Below, in pieces: positions 1-7,735 of a stretch of 64,000 nt of DNA. Position numbers and translations under genes: made by a program. The stretch spans positions 124,001 to 188,000 of the forward strand of contig NZ_DATMFT010000004.1 of the NCBI RefSeq assembly GCF_035556095.1, written 5' to 3'. Source of the stretch: Parapedobacter sp035556095 (lineage in GTDB: Bacteria; Bacteroidota; Bacteroidia; Sphingobacteriales; Sphingobacteriaceae). Position 1 is the stretch's first letter. Every line of letters starts with the position of its first letter. The notes below the pieces were generated by a model, which saw only the letters and a list, made by a program, of their open reading frames with translations, had not been told where the DNA came from and did not search any database.

Positions 1-1
1 G

Positions 2-85
2 CGCAAGGTGATGAAACAGATGTCTAATCCTGCGGCCATGGCCCGCATGATGCGGGGCGCACCGAAAATGCCGATGGGTAGATAA
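2..85 (+). CDS. ffh: Signal recognition particle protein Ffh, C-terminal end (partial)
   Basis: Only the last 27 codons lie in the window, open from the left edge to a TAA. The peptide is very rich in methionine with basic residues and glycine (MSNPAAMARMMRGAPKMPM region). That is how the methionine-rich M domain of Ffh ends; there it binds 4.5S RNA and signal peptides during co-translational targeting. The match rests on this tail alone, with no GTPase domain visible, so another Met-rich protein is possible. It converges on the usher-like gene, whose stop codon lies 2 bp away. Confidence 0.6.
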   Translation, partial: RKVMKQMSNPAAMARMMRGAPKMPMGR

Positions 86-87
86 GA

Positions 88-2946
88 TTAAGGCGACGAA
101 AACCGCTTGATCTCCACTTTCTTTTCTTCTACCTTAAGCACGAATACCGGACCGGTGTTGATTTCATTGGCCTCCACAACCATATGCTGTGCAGGCACCT
201 GCACATACACATGGGGTGGCATATTACTATCCAGTATACTGATTTCATAACTCCCTGCAGGCAGGAAAAGCACATACTTGCCCTGGCTGTCCGTAACCGT
301 ACGCCCAACATAGCCACTGGTGTTTTTCGCAATTACCGTAAATCCCGCCAACACCGCATCAACTTCAAAACTGATACGCTCGTCGTATTCGTACCGCACG
401 CTACCCTCCATCGTACCCGCCTGTCGGAGGCCGATCGATGCCTGAAGTCGTTTGGAGGCAAGTTGGAAGACTTCACTCGGAGCATACCACCCTTGCTGCA
501 TAGGGATATTGATCTGCTGTGTACCGTAGGGAACGCGGTTATAGGCAATTTTGCCGTCGTTTCCGGTAACGAAAACCGAATTATTGATCATGACCATCGT
601 GTTGGTTGCCGGTGTGTCACCTTGGTCAAAAACACCGTTGTTGTTTTTATCTTGATAAAGGAAAAGCTCCATGTTCCCCCTTTTTGGGAGAGTAGCGCTG
701 CCTCCCCGAGGTAACGATTGGTGAATACCCATTTGGATATTAGCCATCGCTGAGCCCGCGTAGTAGGGTGTGCTATACTGATACAGTTGGCCCAAAAGAA
801 AGAGCGCTGTCTTTTTTGTCGCCGCATATTGAATCCGTGCGTTGCCCATCCAGTTTTGGCCGGAGAAACTATCGTCATAATAGCTCAAACCGCCCGTTAC
901 TTGCAAGCGTTTATGCATAAAATCACGTTGTACCGAAGCCGATGCACCGAGCCGGTAACCTGTGCCCCGGTTAAAATACCGGTTATTTGCAGCCTCAATG
1001 ACTGAAAAATTCCCACGCTGCAGGTTGGCATTGAAATTAAACCAACTGTAATTGTAGGCAAGATTAGCCCGCAACTGCCATTCCCCATCCGTCGCAACGG
1101 ACGATTGCATGTGGCCACCCTCCAGCTGCACATACGCGAACTGCCGGTAATTTCGGCTCCGCCAATTGATTGCACTACTCAATCGATAAGCACGGAGATC
1201 CATTACCGGATCGGCATTATCCACGCCTCCCGCATAGTAATTTCCTTGTTCATATTCATGCAGCGGGGCCAACGAGAGGTTAACAAAGTCGGTCAACGGG
1301 AAAGACGCACCGAGTTCCGCTCGGGATATGAGGAAATCATTTCGATAAGAAAGCTGTTCCCCGAAATATTCCGGTGCATATTCATATAGGCTATAGGCTA
1401 GCCAAACATTGGCCCGGTTAACGGCCCGGTTAATGCGTTGGTTGAGCTGCAACGCACCCCGCCTCACACCGGGATAATAACCGGTACTGTAATAGTTGGT
1501 GCTACTAATGGTGTATTGTGCCACGCTTGCGTGCAATTGGAGGCCGGCAGCCAAAGCTGGCCGATAGTCATCGCCCTTATCGGTTCCGTAAAGCGGCCGT
1601 GTAAGCGCGGGGCCGAAATCAGCCACCAATCGGATGCGATCCTTCAACGCTTGCCGGAACAGGTCAAAGGTACTCATGTACAGAAAACTTTCGCTGTTGC
1701 CCAAGGGTAGCCGTTCGTAAACGGCGGTACCGATATACCGCTTTTTTTCCGGAATACCCTCGCCCAACCGAGTCCGAAAATATGTAGTGAAACCATTTCG
1801 GAAATCCGGACGGTAATCGGATCCAAGTAAATCGAATGTATGTTCCACTACACCAATTTCCACATGCTCCGACTTCAAAGAATCGGAAAAATAGACCTTT
1901 ACACCACGTCCATTTACGAATGTTTCCAGGCTTTCCGCAATATTCCCAACGGTAATCCCCATATTACCACGCTCATAGTTCAACCATGTATTGCTCAGGA
2001 ACGGACGGTGGTTCCAAGCGCCCCATTGGTATGCCAGCGTATTGAAATCGAGTTTCCCGCCAGCAAGTGGATAATTGCCCCGGGCAGCGAGCTGCCAAGA
2101 ACGGCTTTCGGAGAATGGATTGCGGGCGATGAACGTGACGCGGTTAGGCTGGTAAGACCACAGATTGGTTGCCGCATGGGTAGGGTCTTCATATCGCCGG
2201 GTTGCGGAAGCGTTCTGCACGTTGACGGACGTATTCCCGAAAACGTCGCCATTCGCATACATCCCTGCGATGGTAATCGTAAAGCGTTCCATCCGCATCA
2301 ACTCACGATCTATGATATACCCGAAAGCGATTGTCGTATCGGCTGACGGCAGCACCTCCGCTTCCGCAGCGGAAAATCGACGGGGCCCGTGCTGACTGGG
2401 CAGGGAAACAACCACGCGGACCCGTTCGGTTGTATTGCCGCCATTCCGAATGACCACGCGGACAGGCAACGAATCACCTACCTGCCGCATCAGCGCGTTG
2501 GTATTGATGGCATGTAGCCACATGAGTTGTTTGGGCTTGACAACCAATATCGTCAGGGCACTTGCCAATACATGACCGTCGGTACCCAAACATTGCATGG
2601 TGATTGGATACTCCCCCGCCGCTATGCTTTTTGATAACTGTAATTTAATCGGCACATACTGCCTGCTTTCCGGCGCCACGTGCACGCTTCCGCCACCGCT
2701 TCCCAATACGTGGATGCCGGTCGGCGAAATGATGCGTAACTGTCCGCCTATGGAGTCGGTTGTCCGATTCACAAAAGCGACAGTGAGCCCGACAATGTCG
2801 TCATTTGAGCCAGACACCAATGAGTCGACCGTAAGGCTATACCCCGGTTCTTGTAGGCCGGTTTGCTGCTGTACGGCCATAGCCAGCAAGGCGAACAAAC
2901 TGAGTACGTTTGTTACCGCTAATGCACGTATGTAGCCAACCCACAT
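88..2946 (-). CDS. Usher-like outer-membrane protein of a chaperone-usher-like pilus locus
   Basis: 952 residues. There is an N-terminal signal segment (about 1-28), two beta-sandwich-like regions (about 34-140 and 145-245), a long aromatic stretch with alternating strands that looks like a beta-barrel (about 255-735), and a C-terminal region of two more beta-sandwich domains (about 758-835 with a calcium-loop-like DKNNNGVFDQGD, and 838-930). At residues 320-355, TWLNYERG, then GN, then NGRGVKVYFSDS resembles the conserved FimD/PapC barrel segment (WLxRD, LGD, FRGxxLxSD). It is the last gene of a minus-strand set holding a PapD-like chaperone and pilin-like proteins, which supports an assembly platform for pilus secretion. 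It differs from classical ushers in having a long Ig-like N-terminal region instead of the compact chaperone-binding domain. A generic barrel protein with a carboxypeptidase-regulatory-like tail is the alternative. Confidence 0.6.
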   Translation of the reverse strand: MWVGYIRALAVTNVLSLFALLAMAVQQQTGLQEPGYSLTVDSLVSGSNDDIVGLTVAFVNRTTDSIGGQLRIISPTGIHVLGSGGGSVHVAPESRQYVPIKLQLSKSIAAGEYPITMQCLGTDGHVLASALTILVVKPKQLMWLHAINTNALMRQVGDSLPVRVVIRNGGNTTERVRVVVSLPSQHGPRRFSAAEAEVLPSADTTIAFGYIIDRELMRMERFTITIAGMYANGDVFGNTSVNVQNASATRRYEDPTHAATNLWSYQPNRVTFIARNPFSESRSWQLAARGNYPLAGGKLDFNTLAYQWGAWNHRPFLSNTWLNYERGNMGITVGNIAESLETFVNGRGVKVYFSDSLKSEHVEIGVVEHTFDLLGSDYRPDFRNGFTTYFRTRLGEGIPEKKRYIGTAVYERLPLGNSESFLYMSTFDLFRQALKDRIRLVADFGPALTRPLYGTDKGDDYRPALAAGLQLHASVAQYTISSTNYYSTGYYPGVRRGALQLNQRINRAVNRANVWLAYSLYEYAPEYFGEQLSYRNDFLISRAELGASFPLTDFVNLSLAPLHEYEQGNYYAGGVDNADPVMDLRAYRLSSAINWRSRNYRQFAYVQLEGGHMQSSVATDGEWQLRANLAYNYSWFNFNANLQRGNFSVIEAANNRYFNRGTGYRLGASASVQRDFMHKRLQVTGGLSYYDDSFSGQNWMGNARIQYAATKKTALFLLGQLYQYSTPYYAGSAMANIQMGIHQSLPRGGSATLPKRGNMELFLYQDKNNNGVFDQGDTPATNTMVMINNSVFVTGNDGKIAYNRVPYGTQQINIPMQQGWYAPSEVFQLASKRLQASIGLRQAGTMEGSVRYEYDERISFEVDAVLAGFTVIAKNTSGYVGRTVTDSQGKYVLFLPAGSYEISILDSNMPPHVYVQVPAQHMVVEANEINTGPVFVLKVEEKKVEIKRFSSP

Positions 2947-2958
2947 CCTACCGCGGCT

Positions 2959-4035
2959 TTATTGGGGGAGCAACTGGTAAAGTACAACGGTGGTATACGT
3001 GCCTGACCTGGCCCTAAGTAAGCGTTCGTCATTTCCGGTCGTACGGTATACAATCGTGAAAAATTGCGGCGCCTCCCTGCCTGTATTGGCTGCAAACAGC
3101 ACTTGGTAGCCATCCGATAAGGCGATTTCCGTATACTGGCCCGACGATGCAGGATTACTCCCAGGCTCGAGCCGTAGGTTGACTACCGAAACAGGCAACG
3201 TAGCCTGCCCACCGGCCAGCGAAGTCAGCTCCGGACCAATGGTCTTGACCGCCACCGAATAGCCAGTGTTTGCGTTGACTTTCAATCCATCTGGGTAAGT
3301 TGCCGTTACGCCGCCTACATAATTGCTCACGTTCCCGAACTCCAACGTGCCCTCACGCGCCGCACCGAGCACTTCCAGGCCATAAACGGGCTCTTCTTGG
3401 GGTGCGCCCGATAACGTTTGGTTTACTTGGATATGGTAAACAACGTCTTGATAACCCAACACACCGCCTGCTTGGCCGTACAGGGTAAACGTAATCGGCA
3501 CCGAATACACAATCATCTGGTAGGCTGCACGGTTTTTCATCTGGTCGAGGTACGAGCCGCCCGCCACATGCATGGTGAAATACAAGTGAAACTGCATACT
3601 TCCGCCATACGGATTCTGATAGGCAATCGGCACATTGGATTCGGCAATTAGAACAGTTTCCCCAAGCGCATTGAATGGAATGGATGCCATACTGGCACCG
3701 ATATCCGCCAAAGTAGGACTGTTGCCACTATCGTGGGTGAACTGGAAACGCAGCTTCTCTGCCGGAAAAGGGAGGCCCGAAACATTCTCCCCCGACACCG
3801 GCCTGATTTGACCATTGATCCGCGCACGGACCCCCCAATTAGGCTCGTTGATTTCCATTCCTTGATATTGGATATGAAACCGATGGCTTCCCTCCGGCGC
3901 CGTGTATCCGGCGTAGTCGGTTACGTTGAAGTATCCCCCACTGTACGCGTTAAACCGTAGCTGTGCCCAGGTAGCCGATGGCCAGCAGCTCAACAAACAC
4001 CAGATTGCCCAGCCGAGAAACCACTTAATTTCCAT
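2959..4035 (-). CDS. Two-domain pilin-like protein, candidate tip adhesin
   Basis: 358 residues from the chosen ATG. An in-frame ATG 45 bp upstream (4080) would put a basic 15-residue stretch before the signal peptide and overlap the chaperone gene by 56 bp; the ATG at 4035 gives a clean signal peptide (WAIWCLLSCWPSATWA) and an 11-bp overlap. The mature protein appears to have two beta-rich domains. The second (about the last 125 residues) shares with the neighbouring pilin the pattern LKVNANTGYSVAVK / LRVTNIGGGYKIYVK and ends in an alternating strand (GTYTTVVLYQLLPQ) like the C-terminal strand of spore-coat-U-type pilins. The architecture fits a two-domain tip adhesin. It lies between the chaperone and usher genes, 12 bp upstream of the usher. 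The ligand is unknown. Confidence 0.5.
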   Translation of the reverse strand: MEIKWFLGWAIWCLLSCWPSATWAQLRFNAYSGGYFNVTDYAGYTAPEGSHRFHIQYQGMEINEPNWGVRARINGQIRPVSGENVSGLPFPAEKLRFQFTHDSGNSPTLADIGASMASIPFNALGETVLIAESNVPIAYQNPYGGSMQFHLYFTMHVAGGSYLDQMKNRAAYQMIVYSVPITFTLYGQAGGVLGYQDVVYHIQVNQTLSGAPQEEPVYGLEVLGAAREGTLEFGNVSNYVGGVTATYPDGLKVNANTGYSVAVKTIGPELTSLAGGQATLPVSVVNLRLEPGSNPASSGQYTEIALSDGYQVLFAANTGREAPQFFTIVYRTTGNDERLLRARSGTYTTVVLYQLLPQ

Positions 4036-4846
4036 GGGTAAATTCCAGTTCCGCAATCTTAACCGTATTTGCTTCTCCATAGTTTACAATCGCTGTGGCG
4101 ATGTACTTTCCGGTTTCCAGATCTTTCGGCACTACCACGTACTTTTGCCGCCGGTCGCCCGGCATGGAATAGAACGACTCATCGGGGAGTACACGCTTGC
4201 CACCGGTGGTTTGATTAAGTAACTCCAAACTGATCCGGCCGTCGGCCCATACGTCGCCGTCGTTGTCAACATGCAATATAAGTACCGGCACGTCTTCTTT
4301 TTGATACCTGAAATTGGTTATTTCCAGGTTCGGACTGAAACTGCCGGGCAGGCGCTGGTACAGTTTAATTCCTGTTCGAACCGCAATGCGGATATTCGCA
4401 CCTTGCTGGTCAACACCGTCACGCGGGTTGAGCTGCGTAACGTACAAAATCGCCGTATGTACGGGTATAGTGTCATTTTGATAGCCTACGGGAACAGTCA
4501 TCTGCACATCAATCTCCTTACTTTCGCCCGGCGCGAGTGAAAAATAAGCTTCTGGAACCGAGAGCCAAGCCGCACAAGATGTAGCTAATGTCCCCGCCGG
4601 GTACATCAGGTTATCGCCATAGGTATCATATGCCCAGTCCTCAAATGAAACCGCCAACTCCAACGGATAGTCTCGACTCGGGTTACTCACCACCACCTTT
4701 TCTGTTTGGCTCTGGCCCGGCCCGATGACATAGTATACCCGTGGCGGACTGATGGAAATGCCCGTCTGGGCATATACTCCCAACATCCCAAATCCCATGA
4801 GGATAACAAAGGCAACAGCCATCGGCTTAATCAACTTATGTTTCAT
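4025..4846 (-). CDS. PapD-like periplasmic pilus chaperone
   Basis: 273 residues with a signal peptide cleaved after about Ala26 and two Ig-like domains (about 28-165 and 168-270). Residue Arg36 in SPPRVYYV sits where PapD has Arg8. The strand NIRIAVRTGIKLYQRLPG (151-168) closely resembles the PapD G1 strand, which ends IKLFYRP and carries Lys112; here the lysine is Lys161. In PapD this Arg/Lys pair anchors the subunit C-terminus, and the alternating hydrophobic G1 strand is donated to the pilin. Position between pilin and usher genes fits. The presence of both anchor residues makes this the firmest member of the locus. The detailed residue equivalence is by eye, not by structure. Confidence 0.7.
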   Translation of the reverse strand: MKHKLIKPMAVAFVILMGFGMLGVYAQTGISISPPRVYYVIGPGQSQTEKVVVSNPSRDYPLELAVSFEDWAYDTYGDNLMYPAGTLATSCAAWLSVPEAYFSLAPGESKEIDVQMTVPVGYQNDTIPVHTAILYVTQLNPRDGVDQQGANIRIAVRTGIKLYQRLPGSFSPNLEITNFRYQKEDVPVLILHVDNDGDVWADGRISLELLNQTTGGKRVLPDESFYSMPGDRRQKYVVVPKDLETGKYIATAIVNYGEANTVKIAELEFTHGN

Positions 4847-4910
4847 CTGTTTATTTTTTGTTCTTCGTGGTTAGCTGGAGCCTTTGATGGTTCATAGGGT
4901 AAATATAACA

Positions 4911-4945
4911 ACAATGGGGTTGCAACCCTAATGGAAACAACCCCA
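4911..4945 (-). terminator. Hairpin between pilin and chaperone genes, possible attenuator
   Basis: GGGGTTG (4916-4922) pairs with CAACCCC (4938-4944). An alternative perfect 12-bp palindrome, GGGTTGCAACCC, occupies 4917-4928. Read on the minus strand, the hairpin follows the pilin stop codon by 25 bp, and a T/A-rich stretch comes after it. In known pilus operons a stem-loop after the major pilin gene lowers expression of the assembly genes; the same role here is inference. Confidence 0.35.
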
Positions 4946-4968
4946 ACATGTGTTTGTTTTAATCTCGT

Positions 4969-5589
4969 TTATTCACTTACGATGGTGTAAACCACATTCA
5001 CCGTATACTTGGTCTGCTTGTTCTGAAAGAGCTTATCCAAATAGGCCCCTTTTCCGGCAGCTTTGTATTCGACATCGTAGGCCTTGTCAACCACATTGGC
5101 GTTGTTGCTGTGATGAAAGAGCTCCGCACCGTACGTGCCGCTATTCATTTCGCTGATTTTCCGGGCATATGCATTTACGCCTGATTGGGCTAATCCCGTT
5201 ACCATAACCGTGCTACCGTCAATCGTATTGGTATTTCCGCTTTCACCGACCAAATTCGGCGAAGAGGACTTCACATAGATTTTATAACCACCGCCAATAT
5301 TCGTTACCCGAAGGTGGCCATTTGTCGTTGTGAAGCTCACACCGTTTTCATAGTCGGCCGCGGTTTCATAGACGAGATTAACTTGGTCGTGGCTTACCGT
5401 CAATGTACGCACCGGCTTCAAAATCACGTTGAGTGCAACCTGCGCCGGACTACCATTTCCCACAGGACCTACCTGGCCGCCACCCAGCCCCGTCGTTTGT
5501 GCGCTTGCCACGCCTGCAAAGGTGCTACCCGCTGCAACCAATACCGCTAAAACTACATTTTTCACCTGATTTTTTACACTGTTTTTCAT
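4969..5589 (-). CDS. Major pilin-like subunit
   Basis: 206 residues: a signal peptide (ending ASA-Q at about 30/31), a Gly-rich stretch, then a beta-rich domain beginning VALNVILKPVRTLTVSHD (51-68) and ending in an alternating strand TKYTVNVVYTIVSE. The closing strand resembles the C-terminus of spore-coat-U/Csu-type pilins. There are no cysteines in the mature protein, unlike classical Fim/Pap pilins. The opening motif recurs in the small secreted protein at 6656-7066, and the GYKIYVK core recurs in the protein at 2959-4035. The gene has its own promoter-like element upstream and a hairpin downstream, as expected for an abundantly made subunit. The call is from pattern and neighbourhood, not a named family match. 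Confidence 0.5.
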   Translation of the reverse strand: MKNSVKNQVKNVVLAVLVAAGSTFAGVASAQTTGLGGGQVGPVGNGSPAQVALNVILKPVRTLTVSHDQVNLVYETAADYENGVSFTTTNGHLRVTNIGGGYKIYVKSSSPNLVGESGNTNTIDGSTVMVTGLAQSGVNAYARKISEMNSGTYGAELFHHSNNANVVDKAYDVEYKAAGKGAYLDKLFQNKQTKYTVNVVYTIVSE

Positions 5590-5654
5590 GATGTTGTTAC
5601 TAATAATATGTTTTGTATTTTTCCTTTTTTCTACAATTCCCTTAAAGGATAGTA

Positions 5655-5662
5655 CAAAGGTA
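5655..5662 (-). promoter_or_regulatory. Promoter -7 element of the pilin gene
   Basis: Minus-strand TACCTTTG matches the Bacteroidota -7 consensus TAnnTTTG, about 65 bp upstream of the pilin ATG. No clear -33 TTG is visible, which would fit dependence on an activator. Confidence 0.45.
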
Positions 5663-5685
5663 TGGCGGGATGGAACGCCGAAAAA

Positions 5686-5706
5686 TATGAAAAACAGTAT
5701 ATGAAA
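5686..5706 (-). promoter_or_regulatory. Candidate AraC-type half-sites upstream of the pilin promoter
   Basis: TATGAAA occurs at 5686-5692 and again at 5700-5706, 14 bp apart on the plus strand, roughly at -31 to -51 relative to the pilin promoter. A TTACA-N3-TGTAA inverted repeat lies farther up (5738-5750). The adjacent AraC-family gene makes these plausible binding sites, but nothing in the sequence proves it. Confidence 0.25.
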
Positions 5707-5758
5707 TATGCGTTACAGCAGGTGTGTAGTAGTTTGCTTACATTTTGTAAACAGACCG

Positions 5759-6589
5759 CTACGAATAGCCTTGTTTACGAAATTCGGAAGGTCTTAATCC
5801 GGCGTTTTTCATGAAAAATGCACTAAAATTTTGCTCTCCACTGAAGCCGAGGGAAACACTGATTTCTTTTACACTTTTCTTGGTATAGATGAGCTGGCGT
5901 TTCGCCTTTCTGAGTACGTAATTGGTGATGACCTCTTTGGCGCCCATACCAAGCACTTGTTCTGTAGCCTTGGTTAAACGGCGTTCGGTAATATTCAATT
6001 GGTCGGCGTAAAACTTAACGGTTTTCTCTTCCACGAAATACTTAGCGATAAGCTCCTTATATTTTATCGATAGGAAATTGTCTTGGTCCTCCTTGTAACT
6101 CCCCATAGAAACCTGGTTGACCGTCATGGAACCCATGATGAGGATTTGTTCAACGAGGTTGTGCGCCAAATCCTTATTCACTTGCTCGTCGAGGCCGTTC
6201 TTTGCCTGATACAGCAAATATACCATGACCTTGCCATAGGCCACCCCTTCTTCAGGTAGCGCCATATAGTACACTTGGCTATAATCATTGAAAAGCGGGC
6301 TGTGCTGCAAAAAGTGTAAGTCGCGCTCGGACCGGCTGAAAAAGCGCGACGAAAAAAGCAACACATAGGTATCTTCGGTCATATCCTCATCAAACTTCGC
6401 TATCCGGTCTTGGCCGACGAACAAAACGGAATATGGAGGTAATTGAAATGCACGTTCGTCGATATGGTGGACCGTTCCGTTGGGGCCTGAAAAGATAATC
6501 GTGTAGACGTTTCGCCTTACGGAATCGAACATATCGGGAAGGTGTTCATGTAGCTTTTGTACACGGTAAATACCAAAATCAGTAGCCAT
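5759..6589 (-). CDS. AraC-family transcriptional regulator of the pilus locus
   Basis: 276 residues. The N-terminal half (about 20-160) looks like a cupin-type sensing domain (HHIDERAFQLPPYSVLFVGQD). The C-terminal hundred residues carry the double helix-turn-helix of the AraC family: NITERRLTKATEQVLG for the first and VKEISVSLGFSGEQNFSAFFMKNAGLRPSEFRK for the second. It sits between the two pilin-like genes on the same strand, 169 bp upstream of the major pilin, so it probably regulates the pilus genes. The effector is not recognisable. Confidence 0.85.
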   Translation of the reverse strand: MATDFGIYRVQKLHEHLPDMFDSVRRNVYTIIFSGPNGTVHHIDERAFQLPPYSVLFVGQDRIAKFDEDMTEDTYVLLFSSRFFSRSERDLHFLQHSPLFNDYSQVYYMALPEEGVAYGKVMVYLLYQAKNGLDEQVNKDLAHNLVEQILIMGSMTVNQVSMGSYKEDQDNFLSIKYKELIAKYFVEEKTVKFYADQLNITERRLTKATEQVLGMGAKEVITNYVLRKAKRQLIYTKKSVKEISVSLGFSGEQNFSAFFMKNAGLRPSEFRKQGYS

Positions 6590-6655
6590 AACATCAAAAA
6601 AGCAACAATTATACCACTCGGCTTATTCGGTACCGAAACGCAGAATAAGCGTGCA

Positions 6656-7066
6656 TTAACGGACACTGATACTGTAAATCAGAAGTTGGCGGTCAGGATT
6701 TGCCGGCGTCTCCTTTTCGCGGCGTATACCTGGCTGGCCAACTATCTTTGACCAGTTGCCGGAAGCGATTTGTCCCATTACTTCATTTTTCAATATAACC
6801 AGCGAATCAACCGCAATACGGTTCACCGACACGCCATACACGCTCGTACCGAAGCCCATTACGTGTTCCTTTCGATAACCAGTCGTGGCACTATCCAGTG
6901 TCGTCAACCCCCGGTAGTCACTCCCATCCACACGGATGGTTTGGATTGGCTTCAACGTAATGCTGATACCCACAGCGCCCTGCTGCTGGGAATACCCGTC
7001 ATGGGGCAACACCGATACTGTGGCAACCAAAAGAAGAAAAGCGGAAGCAGAACCACTTGCTTTCAT
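6656..7066 (-). CDS. Small pilin-like secreted protein (minor subunit?)
   Basis: 136 residues with a signal peptide (about 1-26, ending GYSQ). The mature N-terminus AVGISITLKPIQTIRVDG (31-48) mirrors VALNVILKPVRTLTVSHD of the major pilin. The C-terminus DRQLLIYSISVR is again an alternating strand. At about 110 mature residues it is short for a full pilin domain; it could be a minor subunit, an initiator or terminator of the fibre, or a decayed pilin. It is the first gene of the minus-strand pilus set, 66 bp upstream of the AraC gene and divergent from nuoA. Confidence 0.45.
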   Translation of the reverse strand: MKASGSASAFLLLVATVSVLPHDGYSQQQGAVGISITLKPIQTIRVDGSDYRGLTTLDSATTGYRKEHVMGFGTSVYGVSVNRIAVDSLVILKNEVMGQIASGNWSKIVGQPGIRREKETPANPDRQLLIYSISVR

Positions 7067-7118
7067 AGGGACGCATTTACCTTTCGCAAGGTAAAAAAAA
7101 TCCCATTAATAATTTTTT

Positions 7119-7126
7119 TATCTTTG
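7119..7126 (+). promoter_or_regulatory. Promoter -7 element of nuoA
   Basis: TATCTTTG matches TAnnTTTG and ends 6 bp before the nuoA ATG, so the transcript would be nearly leaderless. Confidence 0.5.
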
Positions 7127-7132
7127 CAAGAT

Positions 7133-7735
7133 ATGGATGACCCGGCGCAGCTAACCGAATTCGGAAAAATACTCCTTATTGGAGTGGCGGGTATCTTGTT
7201 GGTATTATTCACCTTACTGCTGGGCAACATGCTGTCGCCCAAGAAACCGACTGCCGAAAAGCTAAGTACTTACGAATGCGGAGAAGAGACCGTCGGAAAT
7301 GCTTGGATACAATTCAATCCACGTTTTTACGTTATTGCACTTGTATTTCTGCTGTTTGATGTCGAACTGCTTTTCATCTTCCCGTGGGCAACCGTCTTTG
7401 GCCAATCCGAGTTGGTGGCAGCTGACGCCCGATGGGGCTGGTTTGCACTGCTGGAAATGGCCTTATTTGTAGGGATATTGATTATCGGTTTGGTATACGT
7501 ATGGAAAAAAGGCGATTTGGAATGGATAAAGCCCAAGCCGGTCACCCCGCACGTGCAGGTGAATATACCTACATCGGCCTATGACAGATTGAACAGCGGC
7601 AGCTACCGTGTGCGGGAATTCAGCCCGGACAACGCAGCCCCGGCTATCGCGAAAACGACATCTCCCGGCGGTGAACCGAAAAAAAAGCCGGTTTTTAAGC
7701 CGGTATTCAGGAAACCCGGAACAACACCATCATGA
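7133..7735 (+). CDS. nuoA: NADH-quinone oxidoreductase subunit A
   Basis: 200 residues from the ATG that follows the promoter; the longer upstream reading in this frame crosses the divergent pilin gene and is rejected. Three membrane helices are visible (about 12-35, 75-98, 105-128). The signature YECGEETVGNAWIQFNPRFY followed by ALVFLLFDVELLFIFPWA is characteristic of NuoA/ND3, a proton-pumping-arm subunit of complex I that lies near the quinone site. After the third helix there is an unusual tail of about 70 residues, rich in Pro, Lys and Ser. The stop codon overlaps the nuoB start (ATGA), so the two are translationally coupled. Confidence 0.92.
   Translation: MDDPAQLTEFGKILLIGVAGILLVLFTLLLGNMLSPKKPTAEKLSTYECGEETVGNAWIQFNPRFYVIALVFLLFDVELLFIFPWATVFGQSELVAADARWGWFALLEMALFVGILIIGLVYVWKKGDLEWIKPKPVTPHVQVNIPTSAYDRLNSGSYRVREFSPDNAAPAIAKTTSPGGEPKKKPVFKPVFRKPGTTPS

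Noticed and set aside
184..714. Plus-strand open frame opposite the usher-like gene
   Set aside because: Composition and lack of homology mark it as antisense shadow.
6770..7132. N-terminal extension of nuoA
   Set aside because: It overlaps the divergent minor pilin gene, lacks NuoA similarity, and a promoter lies just before ATG 7133.
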